A model generated the notes under the pieces. That model was not told the DNA's origin. It made no database searches and worked only from the letters and a program-made list of their open reading frames with translations. A program made the position numbers and the translations under genes. A DNA stretch of 64,000 nucleotides, taken from the NCBI RefSeq assembly GCF_018919145.1, contig NZ_JAHLQJ010000003.1, positions 1 through 64,000 of the forward strand, read 5' to 3'. Positions 1-9,287 of the stretch are shown in pieces (the first letter of the stretch is position 1; every line of letters starts with the position of its first letter). The DNA comes from Paenibacillus brevis. GTDB lineage: Bacteria > Bacillota > Bacilli > Paenibacillales > Paenibacillaceae.

Positions 1-142
1 AATATCTAATTCAGATCTACGTTTCGTATCCAGTTTTCAGGGAGTAAGACTTCCTGAACTGATTTTAGGCTGCATGTCCTTTCTAAGGATGGATATTTTG
101 CTGGTGAGTAATCATTGAAGCAAGCGCAGCGCAAAAATCCTG

Positions 143-259
143 TTTGGTGGCGATGGCGGAGGGGTTCCACGCGTACCCATCCCGAACACGACCGTTAAGC
201 CCTCCAGCGCCGATGGTACTTGGACCGAAGGGTCCTGGGAGAGTAGGACGCCGCCAAGC
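143..259 (+). rRNA. rrf: 5S ribosomal RNA
   Basis: The sequence has the full 5S pattern: a 5' strand TTGGTGGCGATGGCGGAGGGG, the central CCCGAACACGACCGTTAAGCCC block, and a 3' strand GAGAGTAGGACGCCGCCAAG that pairs with the 5' end. Length is about 117 nt, normal for Firmicutes. The roughly 140 nt before it (1-142) look like the 23S-5S spacer, with a small TCAGGGAG/CTTCCTGA hairpin, so the window opens at the end of an rRNA operon. Exact ends are estimated from the P1 stem. Confidence 0.95.
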
Positions 260-270
260 AACACAAAGAG

Positions 271-299
271 CACTGCCGATAACTCGGTAGTGTTTTTTT
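271..299 (+). terminator. rRNA operon terminator
   Basis: A 9-bp stem CACTGCCGA/TCGGTAGTG (one G-U pair) with a TAAC loop is followed by TTTTTTT. It lies 11 nt past the 5S rRNA and closes the operon. Confidence 0.9.
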
Positions 300-359
300 A
301 TATATGTAAACAAGTAGGGGGTACATTGCACCCCTACTTGTTTAGAATACTGGTACTAC

Positions 360-1763
360 TTAGTTGCTTTGCGCCCGTACTTTATTGCCGATAGCTTGCA
401 GCAGACTCTTGTCCAGATCGGTCGTATCTTGGGTCAGTTCCCAAATCATCACGCCGCCCAGATGATCGAGGGCATATTGCGTCTTGCGCTCAATTGTCGG
501 AATGCCGTTATAATGGGCTTGCATTCCGTTAATCATTGAAACATCGGTGTTGTAAGCATTGGGGTTAGCTTGCAGGATATCTCGATAAGACGCCCAGGAT
601 GGACGTCCATAGAAAGGAACGCCCAGGACAACCTTCTCTGCAGGCATATTGCGAGTTTCTTTCCAGTACTTAGCCGATAAGACAGCAAAATCATAAGTGG
701 AGTGGCGATCACCATCTCCTCCGTCATAAGCCATCACGTTAAACCAATCAACGGCATTGATGACCGCATTCGTATGAGCCGCCGCATCCCAATATATAAT
801 GCCTTCCGGCGTCACGCCGCTGAGCACGGCGGAGGTGAGCAGCATATTTTCCTTCTTCAGCTCTTGGCTCAAATATACCATCAAGCTTTCATATTGCTGT
901 TTGCTGGATCCATCGCTTCTTGGATGCTCCCAGTCCATATCGACCCCGTCAAAGCCGTATTGCTTGGCCATCGCGATGATTGCATTGCCGAATTGCGTGA
1001 CTTTTTGCGGTGTACTGGTGGCAGCCATGAACGTGTTCTCCAGCGGAGTTCCATTATATGACCAGCCTCCCACGGCAAGCAGAACCTTCACGTCTTTGGC
1101 ATGGGCGGTTTGAATAATTTGAGTTGCCGCAGCGGGATTCTCCAGCGGTAACAACGATCCGTCACTGGTAGGAATCGCAAAGGCATAGTTGATATGCGTC
1201 AGATTCTGATATTGAATCGTTCCGATTTTGCCAGGCTCCCAACTTGGATAGTAACCAACTACCTTGAAATCGCCTGAAATCGGTGGATCGTCTGGCCCTC
1301 CTGGATTTGGATTCGGGTTGGGGTTCGGATTTGGATTCCCGGAGATCAGTTCCCAAACTGCAGCAATTCCCGGGATTTCCCCCAAGGTCCACCATTTTGC
1401 TTTGTAGAGCTGATCATTATATGAAACAATGTCGTTGCCGACATATGCCTTGCTGCTGCTCCATACGGGATATTCCCCGTTTGATGGAGGAACCAGTTCC
1501 CACACCTCGGTTTCTCCCGGAACATCTCCCTGAGTCCACCACTTGGCTCTGTATTCGTTTCCATTATAAGAGACAATATCATTAGCAAGGTAGACGGCAT
1601 TGCTATCCCAAGCAGAATGAGCGGCTATAGTTACATTTTCACTGGCATCCAGAGCGATTGCTGCCTGTGTTGCTTGTGCATCGAACGGGAGCGGGGCAAA
1701 CAGGGTGATTAATAGCGCCAAAATAGCCAAGATTGAAATTTTTCCTTTACGCTTCTGCATCAT
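360..1763 (-). CDS. Secreted GH18 chitinase with two chitin-binding domains
   Basis: An endo-acting chitin hydrolase, exported. From the N terminus: a signal peptide (about residues 1-32), two CBM5/12-type modules (about 50-92 and 100-141, each with the AKWWT-G--PG---VWEL pattern of aromatic binding residues), a Pro-Asn repeat linker (143-155), then a GH18 barrel (about 165-460). The catalytic GH18 motif DGVDMDWE lies near 272-279, its last Glu being the proton donor. The ATG at 1763 is preferred over an in-frame TTG one codon upstream because GAGAGGA lies 7 nt before it. The gene is divergent from the formate-THF ligase gene and stands alone. The 345-nt gap upstream (1764-2108) holds AT-rich promoter-like sequence but no gene. 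The family call is firm; the exact mode (exo or endo) cannot be read from the sequence. Confidence 0.93.
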   Translation of the reverse strand: MMQKRKGKISILAILALLITLFAPLPFDAQATQAAIALDASENVTIAAHSAWDSNAVYLANDIVSYNGNEYRAKWWTQGDVPGETEVWELVPPSNGEYPVWSSSKAYVGNDIVSYNDQLYKAKWWTLGEIPGIAAVWELISGNPNPNPNPNPNPGGPDDPPISGDFKVVGYYPSWEPGKIGTIQYQNLTHINYAFAIPTSDGSLLPLENPAAATQIIQTAHAKDVKVLLAVGGWSYNGTPLENTFMAATSTPQKVTQFGNAIIAMAKQYGFDGVDMDWEHPRSDGSSKQQYESLMVYLSQELKKENMLLTSAVLSGVTPEGIIYWDAAAHTNAVINAVDWFNVMAYDGGDGDRHSTYDFAVLSAKYWKETRNMPAEKVVLGVPFYGRPSWASYRDILQANPNAYNTDVSMINGMQAHYNGIPTIERKTQYALDHLGGVMIWELTQDTTDLDKSLLQAIGNKVRAQSN

Positions 1764-2108
1764 CAATTCATCCTCTCTTAAATGTAAATAATAGATTTGT
1801 AGAAGGCACGGTTAAAAATAAAAAGCAGCCTTCGAACGCCAAGACACCTCCCCTTGACAGAATAGTACAGGCGCCCGAATGACCTATCTTTATTTCTCTT
1901 AAATGTTAAATATAGGCACTCTATACAATTAATACTTTGATAGAGTTGTTAGATTTTGTCAATGACATTTTATAAATCTGTCGATTTATCTCGCTGTTTT
2001 GCAAAATAGTGAAAAAATGCGCATATCTCCTGAGTAATTCATGTAAAATAAGAGTTGTGGAATTTTCATAATTTGCACGGAAAATGATGTTGGAGGTAGC
2101 TTGCTGGA

Positions 2109-3740
2109 ATGAAGCCAATTTTGGAAGTAGCCGGATCCTTCGGGATCGAGGAACAATATGTGGAAATGTACGGGCGCTATAAAGGTAAACTGGATTTGAG
2201 CATTAACCGTGATTTGCGAAACCGTCCTGATGGAAAATTAGTGCTGGTGACAGCAATGAATCCAACACCGGCCGGGGAAGGCAAGACTTTGACGACCATC
2301 GGACTGGCTCAAGCGCTGAATGCAATTGGGGAACCAACAATAGCTGCGCTAAGAGAGCCATCTCTAGGTCCTTGCTTTGGTATGAAGGGTGGAGCGACAG
2401 GAGACAACCGGGCTCAAATCGTACCTCCTGATGAGATTAACTTACATTTTACCGGGGACTTGCATGCTATTACCTCTGCGCATAATTTATTGGCTGCGAT
2501 GATAGATAATCATATATTTCAAGGAAACTCTTTGCAGATTGATTTAAGTCGAATCGTGTGGAAACGCGCCATGGATATGAATGACCGGAGCCTGCGGCAA
2601 ATCGTAGTCGGAATTGGCGAAGGGAACGGCAATGTTCACGAGTCTGGCTTTATGATTACTACTGCCTCAGAGGTTATGGCTGTCCTCTGTCTGAGTGAGG
2701 ATCGGGATGATCTGAAGCAGAGGCTGGCACGGATGGTCGTGGCTTATACCATCTCTGGGGAGCCCGTTACAGCGGAGAGCATAGGAGCTGTTGATCCTAT
2801 GACTGTCTTGCTGAAAGAAGCGATCAAACCTAATTTGGTTCAGACTATCGAAGGTACGCCGGTTATTGTACATGGAGGTCCTTTTGCGAATATTGCTCAT
2901 GGCTGCAGCAGTGTGATTGGTACGAAAACCGCATTGAAGCTGGCAAAAATTGTAGTTACAGAAGCAGGATTTGGCGCCGACTTGGGTGCGGAGAAGTTCT
3001 TTGATATCAAATGCCGCCAAGCTGGACTAAGCCCGGATGCTGCGGTGCTGGTAGTGACTGTCAAGGCGCTTAAATACAATGGAGGAGCGCCAAAGACAGA
3101 GCTGGATCAGCCTAATCAACCCGCGCTTATATCAGGGCTGGCGAACATGCGGCGTCATCTTGAGAATCTCGTGAAATTCGGGGTTCCTGTCATGGTGGCG
3201 ATTAACCACTTCAGCAATGATTATGATGATGAAGTAGCGCTTATTATTGAAGAGTGCGAGCGTCTGGGGATTCAGGCTGCAGTATCTGATGTATGGGCAA
3301 AGGGAAGCCAGGGCGGAGCGGAAATGGCAGAAGCGTTAAAAGAGATGCTTAACAGCAAGACTGCGAGCTATGCGCCACTATATCCCAATGATTTACCTCT
3401 GCTGGATAAAATTGAGACGATTGTACACGAGATTTATCGTGGAGCAGGGATCAAGCTTTCGGCCAAATCCGAAGCAAAGCTTAAGGAGTTGGAAAGCGGC
3501 GGTTACGGGACTCTGCCGGTTTGCATGGCAAAGACACCGTATTCCTTCTCGGATCAGCCAAGTCTACTTGGCGCGCCGGAGAATTTTACAGTGCAGGTTA
3601 AGGACGTAACCCTCTCGGCAGGAGCCGGCTTCGTAGTCATTCACACCGGCAATATTGTAACGATGCCGGGATTACCTAAGGCACCTGCGGCGCACCGAAT
3701 TCATCTTGATGAGCAAGGACAAGTTGAAGGTTTATTGTAA
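2109..3740 (+). CDS. fhs: Formate--tetrahydrofolate ligase
   Basis: ATP-dependent formation of 10-formyl-THF from formate and THF, a cytoplasmic one-carbon step that feeds purine and formyl-Met synthesis. The P-loop-like stretch NPTPAGEGKTLTTIGLAQAL lies near residues 51-70, followed by the conserved GGATGDNRAQIVPPDEINLHFTGD region; the C terminus keeps the typical GDIVTMPGLPK-like block (here GNIVTMPGLPK). At 543 residues it is slightly shorter than the usual 555-560 because it starts at the conserved MKPI without the short N-terminal extension seen in many homologues. GGAGG sits 12 nt before the ATG, a rather long spacing, but an in-frame stop just upstream rules out a longer form. Confidence 0.96.
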   Translation: MKPILEVAGSFGIEEQYVEMYGRYKGKLDLSINRDLRNRPDGKLVLVTAMNPTPAGEGKTLTTIGLAQALNAIGEPTIAALREPSLGPCFGMKGGATGDNRAQIVPPDEINLHFTGDLHAITSAHNLLAAMIDNHIFQGNSLQIDLSRIVWKRAMDMNDRSLRQIVVGIGEGNGNVHESGFMITTASEVMAVLCLSEDRDDLKQRLARMVVAYTISGEPVTAESIGAVDPMTVLLKEAIKPNLVQTIEGTPVIVHGGPFANIAHGCSSVIGTKTALKLAKIVVTEAGFGADLGAEKFFDIKCRQAGLSPDAAVLVVTVKALKYNGGAPKTELDQPNQPALISGLANMRRHLENLVKFGVPVMVAINHFSNDYDDEVALIIEECERLGIQAAVSDVWAKGSQGGAEMAEALKEMLNSKTASYAPLYPNDLPLLDKIETIVHEIYRGAGIKLSAKSEAKLKELESGGYGTLPVCMAKTPYSFSDQPSLLGAPENFTVQVKDVTLSAGAGFVVIHTGNIVTMPGLPKAPAAHRIHLDEQGQVEGLL

Positions 3741-3791
3741 TATATAATATATAGAGGAATTCAGACGACGAAAAAATGCGAAGGAGGCGAC

Positions 3792-4988
3792 ATGATGAGT
3801 AACGCTCAGGAAATCCGGCAACTCACGCCGGAAGAGTTCGATGTAAGCATGGAATTATCCCAATATGCCTTTCAATATAAGGTGAAGCCAGAGGAGCTTG
3901 AAGAGCGGCGGACTAAATTCAAGGCCGAGCGCTTTTGGGGTGTATTTCAGGAAGACGAACTGCTGGCCAAGCTAACCTTACTGCCTCTTAATCTTTACAT
4001 TCAAGGCGAGGCCGTTCCTATGGGCGGCATCGCGGGTGTAGCAACCTGGCCCGAGAATCGGCGCGAAGGCCTGGTCGGCCGGTTGCTTACGCATATGTTG
4101 GCACATATGAAGGAGCAGGGCCAAGTATTATCATGCCTGCATCCGTTTCTGATCCCTTTTTACCGGAAATTTGGCTGGGAAGTGTATACCGATTATAAGA
4201 AGTACACCATTGAGGTGGCTAACCTGCCCGTCAGAACAGAGCTTCGCGGCGGCACAGTGAAGAGAAATGTGAAGGATATAGCGTTACTCGACTCCGTCTA
4301 CCATAGCTTTGCCCCAAGATATAACGGCACACTCGTAAGAGATAGCGAATGGTGGGAGCAGATGGTGCTGGGAGACGAGAGTCATACTGCAGTATTCTAT
4401 TCTGACTCAGGAGTTGCCGAGGGATACATTCTGCATCAGATCAAAAATCAGCAATTCCTCATTGACGAATTCGTGTATTTGAATGAACATGCCCGCCAAG
4501 CGCTATGGACTTATGTAGGCAACCACGATTCCATGGTGAAGCAAGTTGTTGTCGATCATGTGCCGGCGGATGACCTATTACCGTTCTTGCTGCGTGATCC
4601 TCGCTGCAAGCAGGAGACGGTTCCCTATTTTATGGCACGAATTGTAGATGTGCCGTCCTTTTTGCAATATTATTGCTTTAACCCCGGGGCCTCAGAAATG
4701 AGACAACTTCGCTTCAGCATCAAGGACGAATATGCGCCTTGGAATGAGGGGGAATGGGACCTGAGTATATCTCCTGACGGATCAGCACGCATGGAACGTG
4801 CAGCAACTTCCGGGCCTGGGCAAGACCTGCTTATGATCGACATACAAGCCTGGACAGCAATGCTGCTTGGCTATAAAAGACCGCTTGAGATGCTTGCCTA
4901 TGGGCGCCTGAATGGACCGCAGAAGGCTGCCGAGCTGCTGGAGCAATGGATTCCTGTGAGCAAGACCGCATTGCTTGATTTCTTTTAA
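3792..4988 (+). CDS. Eis-like GNAT N-acetyltransferase
   Basis: A 398-residue protein with the layout of the Eis (enhanced intracellular survival) family: an N-terminal GNAT domain (about 1-150, with GGIAGVATWPENRREGLVGRLL as the acetyl-CoA loop), a second degenerate GNAT domain, and a C-terminal SCP2-like domain (about 285-398). Family members transfer acetyl groups to amines of varied substrates; the substrate here is unknown. Two ATGs (3792, 3795) follow AAGGAGG at 4 and 7 nt; the second has the better spacing. It lies about 50 nt after fhs with no terminator between, so co-transcription is possible though no functional link is evident. Confidence 0.85.
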   Translation: MMSNAQEIRQLTPEEFDVSMELSQYAFQYKVKPEELEERRTKFKAERFWGVFQEDELLAKLTLLPLNLYIQGEAVPMGGIAGVATWPENRREGLVGRLLTHMLAHMKEQGQVLSCLHPFLIPFYRKFGWEVYTDYKKYTIEVANLPVRTELRGGTVKRNVKDIALLDSVYHSFAPRYNGTLVRDSEWWEQMVLGDESHTAVFYSDSGVAEGYILHQIKNQQFLIDEFVYLNEHARQALWTYVGNHDSMVKQVVVDHVPADDLLPFLLRDPRCKQETVPYFMARIVDVPSFLQYYCFNPGASEMRQLRFSIKDEYAPWNEGEWDLSISPDGSARMERAATSGPGQDLLMIDIQAWTAMLLGYKRPLEMLAYGRLNGPQKAAELLEQWIPVSKTALLDFF

Positions 4989-5035
4989 TCGCTTGATAAC
5001 GTTATGGAGTATAAATTTATTCAATGGGCCAAGCC

Positions 5036-5074
5036 AAAGAAGACATCTTCCTCTTAGAGGTTGATGTCTTCTTT
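5036..5074. terminator. Hairpin between convergent genes, likely bidirectional terminator
   Basis: A 12-bp perfect stem AAAGAAGACATC/GATGTCTTCTTT with an inner CCTC/GAGG stem, located between the acetyltransferase gene and the convergent xylanase gene. The AT-rich ends give short T runs on both strands. Confidence 0.6.
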
Positions 5075-5140
5075 GCTTAACAATGCTGAATATTGGACGG
5101 CCCGTATCCAGAAAATTGACTTGTTACGGTATGCAGCAGA

Positions 5141-8100
5141 TTATAGCCGGGACCATGCCCGATACAAAATAACTGCGGCCTCTGCTCGCGTAAGTGCGTC
5201 TTGCGGAGCAAGCTGGCGGTTCTTTCCGTTAATAATGCCGAGACTGATTAGTGCAGCTGCACTGTCCCGGGCATATTCCGGCACGCTTGCCGCATCGGAG
5301 TAAGTTGTCAATTGCGCGTCACTGCTCTGTTTAATACCTGCTGCAGCCAATGCTTGGGCTGTCAGGACGAACATATCCTGGCGCGTGATGACGGCATCGT
5401 TAGTCAGTGCAGTGAAGGCTTCTGCCTCTTGCGCATTCAACCCTAATGCATGGACCAGGGCTGCTGCGAATTCACTGCTGGTGACCGCTTGTGCCGGGGA
5501 GAAAGCCCCGCTGTTGTCATTCCCCGCAAGAACGCTGCGGGCTGTCATGGCTCCTATGGCTTGCCCGGCCCAATGCGCTGGCTGCACATCATTGAAAGCA
5601 GGGGATATATAGGCGGAAGCATAATTACCTAATTCGTCTGTCTCAAATACGATCTGGTCGGTGGCTTGATTAAAGCGGCCGTTCACAATAGGGATTGTCT
5701 GCATGTCTGCCTGCTGGTCAATGAACCAGACGACCAATCGTTCCGGATGCTCTTGGTCCGCAGCAGCAAGTGTATAAGGCAACTTCACAATGACGGGCCG
5801 CTCTAGCTTGCTTACAGTCTCGCCGCTATATTCAAGCATGAAGCCTATAGTTGGCCGGTCCCCAACGTAAGCACGGTCGGCTGCGGACAGACCGGATAAT
5901 GTGGCACGGCTGATGTGAATACGGAGGGCTCCCTCAGAATCTGTGCCTGATTTCAGTAAATTTGCAGGGATATCCAACTCGGCATAATCCGTAATGATCA
6001 GAAGCTCAAAGTCTCCCAAGGCTTTCATGCTTTGTTCAGGAAGTTCTATTTCGTAGCTGTCTACATTGGCCTGTGCCGGGAACTCAATGGTCAGTGTCTT
6101 TGCTCCACTTATTTTGGCTTGTGCCATAGCCTTGTTTAGCAACGAGGAGGAAATTAGGGCTTTAGCCCGCTTGGCGGAGGTTGTAATTACTGGCTGAATA
6201 ATCACATTTCCGTTTTGCAGAAGCACATCCTCCGATGATGAAGCTGAGGGATTGGAAGGGCTGGCCGCATTGTTATTGCCCCCGCTGCCCCCGTTACTGC
6301 CGCCGTTCCCGGGTGTGCTGCCAGGCTTGCCGATCAGAGTCAGTACTCCATAAACCGAGGTATCCTGATATCCATTGCCTGTCGTATCGTTCCAGGCTGC
6401 GACACTTTGGCGTGCGCCATCCTTGGCGTCGTTAATTTGAACATCAAAGCCAATCTTCATCTGATTCGCAGGCGACACTGTCTTGAACGGCAATTTCGCT
6501 TCAACAGTATAACTGCTGCCGCTAATCTTTGTTGCCGATACGAAGCCTTCTGACAGACTGTCAGGATTAAAGGAAACTTCATTATCGAAGTTGATTCTGT
6601 ACTGTCCGTCATCTGCCTGATAGAACGTCGTTCTCGCCTTGTTTTCATCCAGGAAGATTTCAACAGAATCCTGCTCCCAGGCATTCGTATTTGTCTTATC
6701 CAGTTGAGCATCATTGACTTGGATCAGCACGTACAAATTTTCATCGTCCCATAATACCCTGGCCGTGCCGCTGGCTCCTTGCCAGGCCATCTGGTACTGA
6801 TCAATCGGGACGGCCGGCGTATCATTCCAGATCGCATCGGCAGCGCCATCTATTACAGGCGTCGCGTACTTGGCGGTTGATTTGCGGGCTTCGGATGAAT
6901 CGGGTTGATGCTCTGCTATAAATTTAGCCGGATCAATGACCGCGTAGTAGGCTGGCTTGGCTTGAAGATTCTTGTCAAACAACAGCGGATTAGAGGAAGC
7001 GCGCCAGCTTGTTCCGTCGTCCTGCCCCCAGAACGTTACGCGGCTGACCTGTTCACTATGCTCCTTGTACAGTTGCATTAGTTGGGCATACAAATATCCT
7101 TGTGCTTCGGCCTGCTTTTCAGATAATTGATAATCGCTTCCAGCCTGAATATCTAACTCGGTCACTCCGACCTCGACTCCTAATGAAATGAATTGCTCAA
7201 GGGATATTCTGACATTCTCAGGGTTCGTATTAATGCTGTAGTGACCTTGCATACCAATACCATCGACCAGCAGCTTGCCGGGATGTGTATCGGCATACTT
7301 CTCATTAAGTTCCTTGACCATGCTGTAGATTGCGGTTGCTTTGTTGCGGTTGTCATCATTGTAATCATTATAGTACAGCTTGATGTTCCAATCCGGATGG
7401 TCATCCAGCACCTCGCGGGCGGCAAGGAAGGCTTGCTCCAAATAATCAGGTCCGATGGCCTGATACCAAGGTGATTTGCGAAGAGCGTTCTCCCAATCGG
7501 CCGGATCGGATGGATTATCATTCATCGCTTCATTCACAACATCCCAAGAGATCACCCGATCACCAAAATGCTCCATGACAGTGCGAATATGTGTGCGCAG
7601 GTTATCCAACGCTTCTTCCCGCTGGAGCGGAGAACCGTCCGAATTCATATTTAGCCAGCTCGGAGATTGCTGGTGCCAGACGAGCACATGACCATGCATT
7701 TGCATGCCGGCATCCAGAACCTGATTCACCATGGCATCTGCGCTATCGAAGGTGAAGCTGCCTTTGATTTTTTGAAGCGCATCCGGCTTCATCGCATTGC
7801 CTGCGGTAACCAGTCCGTGATGCATCTTCAGCAGTTCAAATCGAATTCCCTCCAAGTCTTCCGCTGTGATCGCATTTCCAATTAAAAAGTCCGAGGCGTA
7901 GACATCTTTGATCGGTATCAGATCACGTTCGATATCAACGGAGCCTGAGCCCGTAGCTTCAAAGGAGATATCGTCAATATAGAACGAGGCGTCCTTGCTG
8001 CCGGAGCTTTCCACATAGAGCGTCAGGAATTCGTTCCCTACACTGTTATACCGATAGTTCCCTTCAAGCAGGACCCATCCATCATCAGCACGAATTGTTT

Positions 8101-9007
8101 TTGGCGCAAGGACAACATAATTGGCACTACTGCCTTCGCCGATTTGGGTGGATAATTGCAGCTGTGAGCTTTCAGGTGAAATCAGCTTGACCCAGGCGGA
8201 AATTTTATATTCATGCCCCTTGTCCACATATTTCTCCACTCTGATGGTTGGTCCATGCCAGGTATCGGAACGCCCCTCTACCTTCAAGGCGTAACCTCCG
8301 CCTTCCGTATGGTTGGCTTCGCTGGTGATGCTAAGCGTCTCTGAACCCGAACGGCCCGTAAATCCGCCTGTCAACTGATCCTCAAAGGTGATCGTGGGAA
8401 AAGGCAGGGCAGGGTCTCTAGAAGGATTCTCCTCACCTGAAGAGTTTGCGCCTGTAATATGGATATCTCCGATATAGAATGGCACTTCTGCTCCGGCGTC
8501 ATTGGATTGTACTCTTATAGCCGAATCCTTGGCGGTATCAACAGTAAATTCCTTGGTCAGTGTAATCGCGCCGCCGCTAATTGCGTTTTTGCCATCCAGC
8601 CATCCATAGCTGTTAACGGTCTGCAGCGCAATTTGCGCGCCATTAGGCACGATGGTGTCAACGCCGATGTACACAGATACGGTTACAGTGTAGGTCTGAC
8701 CATTCGTAAGCCCGATATCGGCGAAGCGAAAATCCGCGCCATCCCAATTATTCATCCGGTTGCTGACGTATAATGCGGCGCCATCCTCGTTGCCGTCAAA
8801 ATGCTTATCCGTCACCGGAGTCAAGGATGAGCCGCCTGCTTGGATTGCAGAACCCTTTCCGGTTGCAAAATCCTCATGATATACCGTGATAGTATCATTA
8901 ATACCGGATGATTCGGCTCTCGCATGGCCTGGCAGCAGCCCTGATGGAAGAAGCAGGGTGAGGGCCAGACTAAATGCAAGGGTCTGCTTGATCATCTGTG
9001 ATTTCAC
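5141..9007 (-). CDS. Multidomain S-layer-anchored GH10 endo-1,4-beta-xylanase
   Basis: A 1288-residue exported xylanase that should stay on the cell surface. Domain order: signal peptide (1-31), two CBM4/9/22-like xylan-binding modules (about 40-190 and 203-350), GH10 catalytic barrel (about 363-695), a CBM9 module (about 705-893), a Gly/Ser/Asn linker (894-925), an uncharacterised beta-rich region (930-1130), and SLH repeats (about 1136-1288). Acid/base Glu493 is in WDVVNEAMND and nucleophile Glu617 in VGVTELDIQAG. The start is GTG at 9007 with GAGAGGA 9 nt upstream; an ATG four codons later is an alternative. The SLH array is atypical: the middle repeat lacks its first half. A cre-like site lies just upstream, and the gene is divergent from a sugar ABC operon, fitting xylan use. 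Confidence 0.95.
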   Translation of the reverse strand: MKSQMIKQTLAFSLALTLLLPSGLLPGHARAESSGINDTITVYHEDFATGKGSAIQAGGSSLTPVTDKHFDGNEDGAALYVSNRMNNWDGADFRFADIGLTNGQTYTVTVSVYIGVDTIVPNGAQIALQTVNSYGWLDGKNAISGGAITLTKEFTVDTAKDSAIRVQSNDAGAEVPFYIGDIHITGANSSGEENPSRDPALPFPTITFEDQLTGGFTGRSGSETLSITSEANHTEGGGYALKVEGRSDTWHGPTIRVEKYVDKGHEYKISAWVKLISPESSQLQLSTQIGEGSSANYVVLAPKTIRADDGWVLLEGNYRYNSVGNEFLTLYVESSGSKDASFYIDDISFEATGSGSVDIERDLIPIKDVYASDFLIGNAITAEDLEGIRFELLKMHHGLVTAGNAMKPDALQKIKGSFTFDSADAMVNQVLDAGMQMHGHVLVWHQQSPSWLNMNSDGSPLQREEALDNLRTHIRTVMEHFGDRVISWDVVNEAMNDNPSDPADWENALRKSPWYQAIGPDYLEQAFLAAREVLDDHPDWNIKLYYNDYNDDNRNKATAIYSMVKELNEKYADTHPGKLLVDGIGMQGHYSINTNPENVRISLEQFISLGVEVGVTELDIQAGSDYQLSEKQAEAQGYLYAQLMQLYKEHSEQVSRVTFWGQDDGTSWRASSNPLLFDKNLQAKPAYYAVIDPAKFIAEHQPDSSEARKSTAKYATPVIDGAADAIWNDTPAVPIDQYQMAWQGASGTARVLWDDENLYVLIQVNDAQLDKTNTNAWEQDSVEIFLDENKARTTFYQADDGQYRINFDNEVSFNPDSLSEGFVSATKISGSSYTVEAKLPFKTVSPANQMKIGFDVQINDAKDGARQSVAAWNDTTGNGYQDTSVYGVLTLIGKPGSTPGNGGSNGGSGGNNNAASPSNPSASSSEDVLLQNGNVIIQPVITTSAKRAKALISSSLLNKAMAQAKISGAKTLTIEFPAQANVDSYEIELPEQSMKALGDFELLIITDYAELDIPANLLKSGTDSEGALRIHISRATLSGLSAADRAYVGDRPTIGFMLEYSGETVSKLERPVIVKLPYTLAAADQEHPERLVVWFIDQQADMQTIPIVNGRFNQATDQIVFETDELGNYASAYISPAFNDVQPAHWAGQAIGAMTARSVLAGNDNSGAFSPAQAVTSSEFAAALVHALGLNAQEAEAFTALTNDAVITRQDMFVLTAQALAAAGIKQSSDAQLTTYSDAASVPEYARDSAAALISLGIINGKNRQLAPQDALTRAEAAVILYRAWSRL

Positions 9008-9038
9008 ATGCTCACGTCCTCTCGATATTTTCCTGCGA

Positions 9039-9052
9039 ATAAAGCGCTTACA
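9039..9052 (-). promoter_or_regulatory. Putative CcpA cre site upstream of the xylanase
   Basis: On the minus strand the site reads TGTAAGCGCTTTAT, which matches the cre consensus TGWAARCGYTWWCW at all but one position. It lies about 31 nt before the xylanase GTG, where CcpA would block transcription when a preferred sugar is present. Confidence 0.65.
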
Positions 9053-9287
9053 AATATTAAGCTGGGAAATCCTCCTTTCTGGAAGTCATAGTAACATGAT
9101 CCCAAACCGTTTGTACTTCTCCAAATTAAAGAACCTTACTGCATTTTTTTAGTTGTTTCGAATTCGGAAGCAACGGCAATCAGAAGAATCTCCACCATAA
9201 ATCGCAAAAATGCCTCCTCAAAAAATGAATCCGTTTCCATTAGACTGAAGATGAAAAATATGGAGAACAAGAGAGGGGTAACAAGCA

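Noticed and set aside
1921..2118. Minus-strand frame of 65 codons between chitinase and fhs
   Set aside because: It covers the fhs ribosome site and start, has no ribosome site of its own and AT-rich, non-protein-like composition.
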